5,963 nt of DNA from CAZTGZ01 sp044339595 (GTDB lineage Bacteria; Bacteroidota; Bacteroidia; NS11-12g; UBA9320). The position numbers were made by a program, and so were the translations under genes. Below, in pieces: positions 1 to 5,679 of this stretch (positions within the stretch are counted from its first letter, which is position 1; every line of letters begins with the position of its first letter). The notes under the pieces are model-generated. The model worked only from the letters and a program-made list of their open reading frames with translations. It ran no database searches and was not told where the DNA came from. Location of the stretch: contig JBIIVF010000141.1 of NCBI GenBank assembly GCA_044339595.1, positions 1 through 5,963 on the forward strand, given 5' to 3'.

Positions 1-684
1 CGAACCACTCTCATAGTCAAATGTAAGGTGTTTGTTGTATCTCACATCCATGGAACAAAGATTGATGGCCTGATTTCTAAAGCAATTTCCCTCACTGAGT
101 AACCAAAGCTTGTCTTCCAGCAAATGAAGCGGCTCAATGGTCTCTTCTCGGAAATGTGGATGTTCCGGATTCATGTAAACTTTAAACTTTTCATAAAATA
201 CCGGACGTTCTATCAATCCGTCGATATGCAAGGGTGTGGCAACAATGCCTACATCGAGATAATCTTTATGCAGTTGGTGAATGATTTCCTCCGTAAACAA
301 CTCTTTCACTTTTAACTTCAGTTGAGGATAGTTTCTTGAAATCTGACTGATTAAATACGGCATCAAATAAGGAGAAATGGTTGGAATGACACCAATGATT
401 AATTCACCGGAAACTTCTCCCTTAAAATCGATCAACAGATCAGCAATCTTTTTGGTTTCAGCCACTACCTTCCTGGCTTGCTCAATGATCAACGCCCCTG
501 CATCCGTGGGTATGACCGGTTGTTTGCTGCGATCAAAAAGCTTCACCCCCAACTCCTCCTCCAATTTTTTAATCTGCATACTCAACGTAGGTTGGGTTAC
601 AAAACACGCTTCTGCAGCTTTCACAAAATGCCTGTGTTGATCCAATGCCAGGAGATATTCGAGCTGAATGAAGGAAATGTTCAT
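1..684 (-). CDS. oxyR: OxyR-type LysR-family peroxide-sensing regulator, 5' part (C-terminus beyond window)
   Basis: Peroxide-responsive DNA-binding transcription factor, cytoplasmic. Only the first 228 residues are present; the frame is open at position 1, and OxyR proteins are usually 300-315 residues long. Residues 1-60 form the LysR winged helix-turn-helix, with FVKAAEACFVTQPTLSMQIK as the recognition region and a linker helix after it. From about residue 90 the effector domain begins (GELIIGVIPTISPYLMP), which closely parallels E. coli OxyR (IGLIPTVGPYLLP). The decisive evidence is the redox loop: Cys201 and Cys210 sit in EGNCFRNQAINLC with exactly the spacing of E. coli Cys199 and Cys208, the pair that forms the regulatory disulfide. 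The loop carries Asn200 and Asn204 where E. coli has His198 and Asp202. The ATG at 682-684 is the natural start for this family (MNI..LEYLLAL). The gene diverges from the lipoprotein gene at 801. The OxyR assignment is confident; the targets are not visible here. Confidence 0.95.
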   Translation of the reverse strand, partial: MNISFIQLEYLLALDQHRHFVKAAEACFVTQPTLSMQIKKLEEELGVKLFDRSKQPVIPTDAGALIIEQARKVVAETKKIADLLIDFKGEVSGELIIGVIPTISPYLMPYLISQISRNYPQLKLKVKELFTEEIIHQLHKDYLDVGIVATPLHIDGLIERPVFYEKFKVYMNPEHPHFREETIEPLHLLEDKLWLLSEGNCFRNQAINLCSMDVRYNKHLTFDYESGS

Positions 685-722
685 AGTTTTTATCAATAAT
701 TTTTTGAGAAAATGCTGGAATA

Positions 723-755
723 CAAAATTATGCAAACTGCCAAAGTATTTACCAA
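723..755 (-). promoter_or_regulatory. Candidate oxyR promoter (-33 TTG, -7 TAATTTTG)
   Basis: Read on the minus strand, TAATTTTG (730 down to 723) is an exact match to the Bacteroidota -7 consensus TAnnTTTG. It lies 38 bases before the oxyR ATG. A TTG at 755-753 lies 22 bases upstream of it, inside the 17-23 base range described for flavobacterial promoters. The assignment rests on consensus and position only. Confidence 0.5.
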
Positions 756-766
756 TTTTGCATTGG
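723..766. repeat. Nested inverted repeats in the oxyR/lipoprotein divergent region
   Basis: Three overlapping dyads are visible. CAAAATT (723-729) pairs with AATTTTG (754-760). ATGCAAA (730-736) pairs with TTTGCAT (757-763). CCAAT (752-756) pairs with ATTGG (762-766) around a 5-base centre. The last covers the proposed oxyR -33 TTG and the first includes most of its -7 element. LysR-type regulators usually bind dyads in the region shared with a divergent gene, so this is a reasonable autoregulatory operator, but no experimentally defined OxyR consensus is matched. Each arm is short, and 5-7 base dyads do occur by chance in A/T-rich DNA. Confidence 0.4.
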
Positions 767-800
767 AGATATACATCAACAAATCATTAATATAGTGATC

Positions 801-1760
801 ATGAAATATACAGCAATCACTTTGAGTATTTTGGTGCTATTTGGTTCTTGTACCAGCTACAAATATTCCAACAAAACCGGCAAGGAGGAAGTAGTTATGG
901 CCTCCTTAGACTATAAAGAACCGATTACCTTACAAAAAGTCGTGGCTCAAAATAATCCGGCAGAAGTGAGCCGTGGTTTTGTGAGCAGTGAAATGCTGAT
1001 TCAAGGAGCTAACCTGGCCATTCAAGGGGTAAAATACCTGATTGACGAAAGTAAAAAGAAGTATGTAGCCGAATATACCGGCGGTATTCACAATGAAAAT
1101 TTCTATGCTACCAATTCGAAATCAGGCATGCTCGATCCGGAAGGAATTCAATTCAAAGGATTTGTATTTGAAAGGAAATTCGCAGACAAGAAAAAGGAAA
1201 CGCTGGATGCGGTGAAAATTGCCGTTTCGCTCGATGAAAGCAAAATGGAAGACCTTTATTTCAATGCGCGCTTCTATCTGAAGCTCGACAGTGCTGTGAT
1301 CGATTATGCGAAAGTAAAGCTCAATGACAAAAAATGGTATATCCCCTGGACTTGGTTTATCAAAAAGCAGACTACCTTTAATCTCGACATGGAAATCAAT
1401 ATCCTGGCAAACTGGTTAGATGAAACCGGCAGTATCCACTCCGATGTGCCCTTTGGTAAATTCATCCTTCCGTTAAGAAACATTCCGGTAGATCCGAACA
1501 GTGATGCCCGAAAGGTGTATTTCGAAAAATTAAAAAACACCCCTATAGCCGGCAGTTCTTATATTATTCCGCGCTCCGTGACTTATTGTACCGATAAAAA
1601 AGGCAAATCTGAACCTTGCTTTGGCAGAGGAAATTTCAACATTACCGTAAAAGTAAAAGAATCAAGCAAAGAGGGATTTGTAACCAAAATTATCCATGAA
1701 AACAGCGACGAATTGTTAAAAAACCTGAATGCGAACGATTTGAAGAAAATCATCCGTTAA
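801..1760 (+). CDS. Uncharacterised envelope lipoprotein
   Basis: Predicted lipoprotein of 319 residues; I do not recognise a named family. The N-terminus (MKYTAITLSILVLFGSC) has a Lys, a hydrophobic stretch and a Bacteroidota-style lipobox (LFGSC) placing the lipidated cysteine at residue 17. The mature part is soluble, mixed alpha/beta and rich in Lys. A short helical stretch (about 60-90) is followed by beta-like segments, including a conspicuous WYIPWTWF patch (179-186) and a DVPFGKFILPLRNIPVDP segment (215-232). Cys263 and Cys273 are the only other cysteines and could form a periplasmic disulfide. No Lys-Asp/Glu surface-export signal follows Cys17. I prefer the ATG at 801 to the in-frame GTG at 795 because it starts directly at the signal peptide. 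The gene ends 98 bases before the next same-strand gene with no terminator hairpin between them, so the two are probably cotranscribed. Function unknown. Confidence 0.88.
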   Translation: MKYTAITLSILVLFGSCTSYKYSNKTGKEEVVMASLDYKEPITLQKVVAQNNPAEVSRGFVSSEMLIQGANLAIQGVKYLIDESKKKYVAEYTGGIHNENFYATNSKSGMLDPEGIQFKGFVFERKFADKKKETLDAVKIAVSLDESKMEDLYFNARFYLKLDSAVIDYAKVKLNDKKWYIPWTWFIKKQTTFNLDMEINILANWLDETGSIHSDVPFGKFILPLRNIPVDPNSDARKVYFEKLKNTPIAGSSYIIPRSVTYCTDKKGKSEPCFGRGNFNITVKVKESSKEGFVTKIIHENSDELLKNLNANDLKKIIR

Positions 1761-1858
1761 ATATCATAGAATGTCATAATATTGTAATCAGTGACCATTA
1801 GAGAAAATTTTCATTTACCGTTTATTCAAATGATTGTATAAACCAAAAAGAAACAATT

Positions 1859-3295
1859 ATGAAAAGGCTATTACTTTTTGCCCTGTTGGGGATGTGTTTC
1901 CCCTCTCTGCGTGCTCAGAACCTTTTGATTCGTTACGATTTTCTCAAAGACGACTACACTTTTTATCGCGTAAAACCAGGGAAGCCTCCTGAACTGATTG
2001 AAAAACCGGTAGTGGGTAGAAACAATACCGTAAAGGTTGAGATTGTCAATTTCAACAAATTTGTGTACGCTGCCAAATGCAATTTTGAAGCCGGTGAAAG
2101 CGATGAAAGCAGCCAGGTTAATTTCATGAGCTTGCTCACTCCATTGGTTGTGCCGCAAAGTGGTGCCTCTTTCCTCAGTCAGTTTGGGGGTGGGAATGCC
2201 AATGAAGAAAATGCCCGTAACGGTAGTTTATTCAAAGATCGTTTGGCCGACCAAAGTTATCTCGCAGCGCAAACCAGCTATAAATCACTGTATGAAGTTG
2301 AGAGAACCTTAAAGAATATCGATTTCTCGATCAGCAAATTGCAAGAACTCAAATACAATAAATACCTCCCGTCAGACAGCATCAAAAAAATGGCCTCTTT
2401 GCTGGTAACCAAAGCGATTAAATCAGAAAACGCCAGCCATGCCGACTTTATGAATACCATTGAGAGTCTAAACAATGCCTATATGACGCATTTGAGCAGT
2501 TTTAAACTGTCTTCAGAAGATTTTGAGGGAGCCTTTAACAGACTATCGTCATCAAGAGGAGAAACCACTGCAAAAAACCCAATCAAGCGACTTTCTGACG
2601 AAGTCACCAAAATGGAAGAATTTTATGATGATGACTTCATTTCTGTTAAGGTGAACTTGCTCGAAAATATGTATGAGAGCATCATCAATACAGAATTCAG
2701 GTTTAATGCCTCCGATTTGGCTGAAAAGGATTTTTTAGACATCAAGCTCGATATGTATGAATATCCTACCGATGATGAAGGCCTGCCAAAGGCAGTGAGT
2801 CAGACCGAATTAGAAGATTTGGTGATGGTAAAAAACAAAAAACTAAAAGTGACCGTGAAAGGGGATTTAAAAATCAATTCCAGCCTTGGACTTGCCTTTC
2901 CATATTATGCCAACAACTTTGGATACATCAATGTAGGCGGAGAAATTGTAGAACAACCGGGCAACAATTTTGCGCCAAATATCTCAGCGTTCATGAATTT
3001 TTATCCTTACAACGGAAAACTGGGTCAACTTGGGGGCACCTTCGGATTGGGACTTCCCATTGCCGGTGACGATCGAAATCTCAGCGTATTTTTAGGGGGT
3101 GCTTCTTTATTTGGTTCAAAAAACAGAATTGTGCTCAATGCAGGCGCTTCTCTGGGTCAGGTAACCCAACTCGACATGGGACTGCAAAATGGCGAAATGC
3201 TCGATAACGAATTTATGGATGTTCCAACCCGTCAGGTTTGGCAATGGGGCGCCTTTCTCGGTATTTCATTCAGTGTAGCAGATGTGGTAAACTAG
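1859..3295 (+). CDS. Exported protein with helical middle and beta-rich outer-membrane-like C-terminus
   Basis: Protein of 478 residues, family not recognised. MKRLLLFALLGMCFPSLRAQ is a type I signal peptide with likely cleavage after Ala19. Three regions follow. Residues 21-75 are beta-rich (YTFYRV, NTVKVEIVNFNKFVYAAK). Residues 130-285 are mostly amphipathic helix (around SLYEVERTLKNIDFSISKL and LSDEVTKMEEFYDDDF). Residues 329-473 are alternating, Gly- and aromatic-rich strands (LGLAFPYYANNFGYINVGG, GGTFGLGLPI, WQWGAFLGISFSV) resembling a small outer-membrane beta barrel. The protein does not end in a classical C-terminal Phe; it ends ADVVN. It follows the lipoprotein gene by 98 bases and is closed by the terminator at 3356, suggesting a two-gene envelope unit. 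The helical part may be a periplasmic partner-binding domain (inference). No enzymatic motif is visible. Alternatively the C-terminus is a soluble beta domain. Confidence 0.88.
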   Translation: MKRLLLFALLGMCFPSLRAQNLLIRYDFLKDDYTFYRVKPGKPPELIEKPVVGRNNTVKVEIVNFNKFVYAAKCNFEAGESDESSQVNFMSLLTPLVVPQSGASFLSQFGGGNANEENARNGSLFKDRLADQSYLAAQTSYKSLYEVERTLKNIDFSISKLQELKYNKYLPSDSIKKMASLLVTKAIKSENASHADFMNTIESLNNAYMTHLSSFKLSSEDFEGAFNRLSSSRGETTAKNPIKRLSDEVTKMEEFYDDDFISVKVNLLENMYESIINTEFRFNASDLAEKDFLDIKLDMYEYPTDDEGLPKAVSQTELEDLVMVKNKKLKVTVKGDLKINSSLGLAFPYYANNFGYINVGGEIVEQPGNNFAPNISAFMNFYPYNGKLGQLGGTFGLGLPIAGDDRNLSVFLGGASLFGSKNRIVLNAGASLGQVTQLDMGLQNGEMLDNEFMDVPTRQVWQWGAFLGISFSVADVVN

Positions 3296-3355
3296 GTTCT
3301 GTTTTACTTAAAAAAATTGATCGCGAAAGACCAGAACGCAATCATTGTAAATTTC

Positions 3356-3395
3356 AAAAAGCAGATTCGGATTGAGTTCTAATCTGCTTTTTTTT
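3356..3395 (+). terminator. Rho-independent terminator of the lipoprotein/exported-protein unit
   Basis: A perfect 12-bp stem, AAAAAGCAGATT (3356-3367) with AATCTGCTTTTT (3381-3392), encloses a 13-base loop. A run of eight T (3388-3395) follows the GC-containing core. It lies 60 bases after the stop codon at 3293-3295. The A-run on the left arm gives it some ability to act on the minus strand too, but no gene reads into it from that side. Confidence 0.88.
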
Positions 3396-3422
3396 ATTAT
3401 TTCGGTCTAAAAATGAGCTTTT

Positions 3423-3452
3423 TTCAATGAAATTTACGATTTCACTATTGAA
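3423..3452. repeat. Bulged inverted repeat upstream of the cold-shock gene
   Basis: TTCAATGAAAT (3423-3433) pairs with ATTTC (3439-3443) and ATTGAA (3447-3452), giving 11 base pairs with a 5-base loop (TTACG) and a 3-base bulge (ACT) on the right side. It begins 82 bases before the csp start codon and overlaps the candidate -33 TTG. It could be an operator-like dyad or, if transcription starts further upstream, a leader hairpin. Confidence 0.45.
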
Positions 3453-3476
3453 TGCAGATTTAAAACTCTAATTTCG
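3448..3476 (+). promoter_or_regulatory. Candidate cold-shock gene promoter
   Basis: TTG at 3448-3450 and TAATTTCG at 3469-3476 are separated by 18 bases. The second element differs from the Bacteroidota -7 consensus TAnnTTTG at one base (C for T). Transcription would start near 3482, giving a leader of about 22 bases. This is much shorter than the long leader of E. coli cspA. No Shine-Dalgarno site is present before the ATG, as is usual in this phylum. Confidence 0.4.
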
Positions 3477-3504
3477 TTTTTTAGTAAAATTAATAACACT
3501 TATA

Positions 3505-3696
3505 ATGATTAAAGGGACAGTAAAATTTTTCAATGTATCTAAAGGATTTGGATTCATTAAAGAAGAAGGAACAGAAAAAGACCATTTTGTACATTTCACA
3601 GGCTTGATCGACAAAATCAAGGAAGGAGACGAAGTAGAATTCGAACTTCAGGACGGCAAAAAAGGTCCAAATGCGATTAATGTAAGAGTAATCTGA
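3505..3696 (+). CDS. csp: Cold-shock domain protein (CspA family)
   Basis: Small cytoplasmic single-stranded RNA/DNA-binding protein of 63 residues, the usual length for one free-standing cold-shock domain. Members act as RNA chaperones that melt secondary structure and support translation, often under cold or growth-phase stress. The sequence starts IKGTVKFFN and carries RNP1 KGFGFI (residues 13-18) and RNP2 HFVHF (27-31), with the nucleic-acid-stacking aromatics Phe9, Phe15, Phe17, Phe28, His30 and Phe31. The E. coli CspA tryptophan of KWFN is Phe8 here. The acidic C-terminal half (EGDEVEFELQDGKKGPNAINV) completes the five-stranded barrel. It is a single-gene unit, bounded upstream by the terminator at 3356-3395 and downstream by the one at 3713-3743. 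Whether it is actually cold-induced cannot be told from the sequence. Confidence 0.97.
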   Translation: MIKGTVKFFNVSKGFGFIKEEGTEKDHFVHFTGLIDKIKEGDEVEFELQDGKKGPNAINVRVI

Positions 3697-3712
3697 TATT
3701 TAAATTCGTAAC

Positions 3713-3743
3713 AAAAAAACCTGCCTTCACGGCGGGTTTTTTT
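3713..3743. terminator. Bidirectional terminator shared by csp and plsC
   Basis: Seven A plus CCTGCC (3713-3725) pair with GGCGGG plus seven T (3731-3743) around the loop TTCAC; one pair is a G-T wobble. The U-run is present on both strands, so it can end csp transcription (stop at 3694-3696) and plsC transcription from the other side. The plsC stop codon (3742-3744 on the minus strand) overlaps the outer end of the stem by two bases. Confidence 0.9.
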
Positions 3744-5118
3744 ATGCCCCGCTATTTTTCACTGCCTCATTCTTACCGGCCAGATATTCACGATAGGCTT
3801 CCTTGAACAATCCCAATAAAACGCGTTTTTCCTCCATTACATACACCGCTAATTTTTCTTTGCGGGCATCAATGGTAATCCAACGGCGGTTTCTGGCAAA
3901 ATGCAACAGATGCACAAAATATCGATGGGTAAACAAACCCAGAACGGGCAGAATGATAAATAAACCGGCCCCAGCCACCCATGAGCCTGATATTTTACTC
4001 AATAACACAGACTCTGCAACTCCAAAAGCAGTAAATACCAAAAGGCCCAATGCCAGGATCACGGAGCCCATAAAATCCGTTCGCTTCACGATGACTCCTG
4101 CAAGCATTCTCGTCAGAAAAAATGGCGGTCCGAGCAGCACAAATCCAATCAAAAAGATCGGACTAAAAAAGATCAAAAAGATAACCAATGACGGAAAATG
4201 GTTTTCAAGGTTGTAAAATCCTTTTCTCAGCTTCACCGCTTGCTTGGAAAGGTTCAATCGCTTGAGCATTTGATAATACTGATCGGTCTTTTCTTCCAGG
4301 TGATTCAGTAGCTCAGGTTTGTAATTCTTAAAATAATCGATCGCTGCATTGATGTCTTTCTTGGCCAGATACCAATCGAATGCACCACTCTCTGCGCCTT
4401 TAACAAAGGCCTCAGGTTCAGTTTTTACAATCAACTCTACCCGTTCGCTTAATTCAAACCACCGTTTGCCATCGATGGTAATGATTCGATCTTTTAAGGC
4501 CTTCTCCATGTCAGTCGTGAGTTGATTGACGGCCTCCACAGGATTGTCTAAGTAGGACTGTTTATACTCTGACACCTTGATTGGGGGACCGAAGTCGAGC
4601 AACAAATCGCTCTGAAAACGATGCGGATTGCTATAATTTATGCCCACCGGCACCAGATGAATATTCAGGTTAAAATCATTCAGCATTTCAGCACCAAAAG
4701 CGATGCGTGCCGTGCCTGTTTTAAAGGGCAATAATCGCGGTTTGGTTTGACTCAATCCTTCCGGAAAAATCATGAGCGAACCACCGGATTCGAGCAGCTT
4801 AAAGCAGTGTTCAAAAACCTCTTCATTTTTATGCGTTTCGCCCGGCGAGAATTTCTTGCGATAGATGGGAATCATGTGCAGATGTCTAAATATAAATGAC
4901 AGCACCGGGTTAGTAAACGACTCTCCTCTTGCCAGAAAATGAACCGGTCTTTTAATCTGGGTAGCCACTACGATGGGATCCATAAAAGCGCTGCGGTGAT
5001 TGGGGAAGAAAATTACCGGCACATTTGTCGGAACCAATTCGGGATTCAGCAATCGGATTTCCTTGAAATACTTGCTTACCGCATACCGGAATATTTTTCT
5101 TAAAAGACTGTACAACAT
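3742..5118 (-). CDS. plsC: PlsC-type lysophospholipid/glycerol-phosphate acyltransferase with C-terminal membrane domain
   Basis: Membrane-associated acyltransferase of 458 residues in the LPLAT superfamily, which transfers a fatty acyl group to a glycerol-phosphate or lysophospholipid acceptor in phospholipid synthesis. Motif I is NHRSAFMD (His41, Asp47), an HX5D form of the usual HX4D catalytic pair. Motif II is IPIYRKK (Arg87), motif III is FPEG (118-121) followed by KTGTARIA, and motif IV is VPVGINY (157-163). Residues about 180-305 are a helical extension. Three hydrophobic segments (about 311-335, 351-372, 380-397) predict a C-terminal membrane domain, making the protein nearly twice the length of a minimal PlsC (about 240 residues). 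An in-frame TTG at 5169 would add 17 residues, but I chose the ATG at 5116-5118: the family usually starts shortly before motif I, and the TTG lies in a promoter-like element. Precise acceptor (glycerol-3-phosphate, 1-acyl-glycerol-3-phosphate or other) is undecided. Confidence 0.9.
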   Translation of the reverse strand: MLYSLLRKIFRYAVSKYFKEIRLLNPELVPTNVPVIFFPNHRSAFMDPIVVATQIKRPVHFLARGESFTNPVLSFIFRHLHMIPIYRKKFSPGETHKNEEVFEHCFKLLESGGSLMIFPEGLSQTKPRLLPFKTGTARIAFGAEMLNDFNLNIHLVPVGINYSNPHRFQSDLLLDFGPPIKVSEYKQSYLDNPVEAVNQLTTDMEKALKDRIITIDGKRWFELSERVELIVKTEPEAFVKGAESGAFDWYLAKKDINAAIDYFKNYKPELLNHLEEKTDQYYQMLKRLNLSKQAVKLRKGFYNLENHFPSLVIFLIFFSPIFLIGFVLLGPPFFLTRMLAGVIVKRTDFMGSVILALGLLVFTAFGVAESVLLSKISGSWVAGAGLFIILPVLGLFTHRYFVHLLHFARNRRWITIDARKEKLAVYVMEEKRVLLGLFKEAYREYLAGKNEAVKNSGA

Positions 5119-5135
5119 GCGAGTAAAAGTAATAA

Positions 5136-5170
5136 TAAATTTAACATGATTGTTCGCTTTCTTACCCAAA
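5136..5170 (-). promoter_or_regulatory. Candidate plsC promoter
   Basis: On the minus strand TTTG (5170 down to 5167) and TAAATTTA (5143 down to 5136) are separated by 23 bases, the upper end of the spacing reported for flavobacterial promoters. The -7 element misses only the last G of TAnnTTTG. The implied start near 5130 leaves a leader of roughly a dozen bases before the ATG at 5118, and would exclude the TTG at 5169 as a start codon. Confidence 0.4.
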
Positions 5171-5504
5171 TGTTGATTCGGTTAATGACTTTAGAGACTT
5201 AAGTGTAGAATTCAGGCATTATAATGATACATAAGCACGCTTAGAATTTTTAGAACCCGCCTTAAGTCGACAGCGTATGCGTATTATTTGATTGTTTGGG
5301 TTGTCACGGTTTTACGATTCAATATGAATTGGTTTCAATTTAGCTCCCATGTCAAAACACAAAATCACAATTCCTCACCAAAGAATGGCTGATTATAAAC
5401 TTATCTGGGTCCCTGTGTTGATGTCGTAAAAATAACATAATCCAGCTCAAGGGATACCCCGATGTGTGAGCAAATAATCTTCAAATATTTACTTTCATCA
5501 AACG
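5170..5504. other. Intergenic stretch without a recognisable gene
   Basis: I found no credible coding region on either strand. The longest thing noticed is a 26-codon ATG frame at 5349-5429 without a promoter or family resemblance. Minor structure includes a perfect 10-bp palindrome CATTATAATG (5217-5226), a tandem GCGTAT duplication at about 5272-5283, and a weak bulged hairpin (GCTCA 5445-5449 with TGAGC 5467-5471, inner GGG/CCC). None is enough to assign a function. A decayed gene or small RNA cannot be excluded. Confidence 0.5.
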
Positions 5505-5512
5505 TATATTTG
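5505..5512 (+). promoter_or_regulatory. -7 element of the tRNA-Arg promoter
   Basis: TATATTTG is an exact match to TAnnTTTG and ends 14 bases before the first base of the tRNA, which would give a precursor leader of about 8 bases. No good -33 TTG is present; the best is TTC at 5480-5482, 22 bases upstream. Confidence 0.6.
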
Positions 5513-5526
5513 CCATTCCATTACCC

Positions 5527-5598
5527 GGCCTCGTAGTTCAATGGATAGAATAGAAGTTTCCTAAACTTTTGATATGGGTTCGATTCCCGTCGAGGCTA
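5527..5598 (+). tRNA. trnR: tRNA-Arg (anticodon CCU)
   Basis: Decodes AGG as arginine. The full cloverleaf can be drawn. The acceptor GGCCTCG (5527-5533) pairs with CGAGGCT (5591-5597) with a G1-U72 wobble. The D stem is GTTC/GAAT (5536-5539, 5548-5551). The anticodon stem GAAGT/ACTTT (5553-5557, 5565-5569) holds the loop TTCCTAA with anticodon CCT at 5560-5562. The T stem ATGGG/CCCGT (5574-5578, 5586-5590) holds the loop TTCGATT. The variable loop is four bases. The discriminator is A5598 and CCA is not encoded, as is common in Bacteroidota. The next gene on the same strand starts more than 130 bases later, beyond a strong inverted repeat, so it is probably a single-tRNA unit. Confidence 0.95.
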
Positions 5599-5604
5599 CT
5601 AAAG

Positions 5605-5643
5605 TGAACTAGTCAAACCAATCAATTTGGTTTGACTAGTTCA
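5605..5643 (+). terminator. 17-bp perfect inverted repeat behind tRNA-Arg, possible terminator
   Basis: TGAACTAGTCAAACCAA (5605-5621) and TTGGTTTGACTAGTTCA (5627-5643) are perfect inverted copies around a 5-base loop TCAAT. The repeat starts only 6 bases after the tRNA discriminator. The position suggests transcript termination or 3'-end processing, but there is no T-run after it (AGAAGTTAAAAG follows), so it is not a canonical intrinsic terminator. A protein-binding or recombination site is an alternative. Confidence 0.55.
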
Positions 5644-5679
5644 GAAGTTAAAAGTTAGCCCATAATCTCAGAGCCTCTG

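Noticed and set aside
124..699. Plus-strand open frames at 124-315, 377-640 and 478-699
   Set aside because: They lie antisense to oxyR, whose minus-strand product has clear family motifs; the plus-strand products show no family resemblance.
753..760. CAATTTTG as a -7 element for the lipoprotein gene
   Set aside because: It misses the first T of the consensus and has no TTG at the proper distance upstream; the start site of that gene stays unassigned.
795..800. GTG start for the lipoprotein
   Set aside because: It adds only two residues before MKYTAI, and the ATG at 801 gives a standard signal peptide start.
1761..1858. Promoter or terminator between the lipoprotein and exported-protein genes
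   Set aside because: Only a 10-bp palindrome (GAAAATTTTC, 1803-1812) is present; no good -33/-7 pair and no hairpin with a T-run.
1304..2475. Minus-strand open frames at 1304-1540, 1871-2158 and 2278-2475
   Set aside because: Antisense shadows of the lipoprotein and exported-protein genes, with no signal, motif or promoter of their own.
3803..4216. Plus-strand 137-codon frame opposite plsC
   Set aside because: The opposite strand encodes the membrane domain and helical part of the acyltransferase; the plus product is Lys/Thr/Asn/Arg-rich and looks like a reverse-strand artefact.
5119..5169. TTG start adding 17 residues to PlsC
   Set aside because: A rare start codon lying within the candidate -33 element; the added residues precede the usual family start.
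5349..5429. 26-codon ATG frame between plsC and the tRNA
   Set aside because: Too short, with no promoter, no recognisable motif and no neighbour that would give it meaning.
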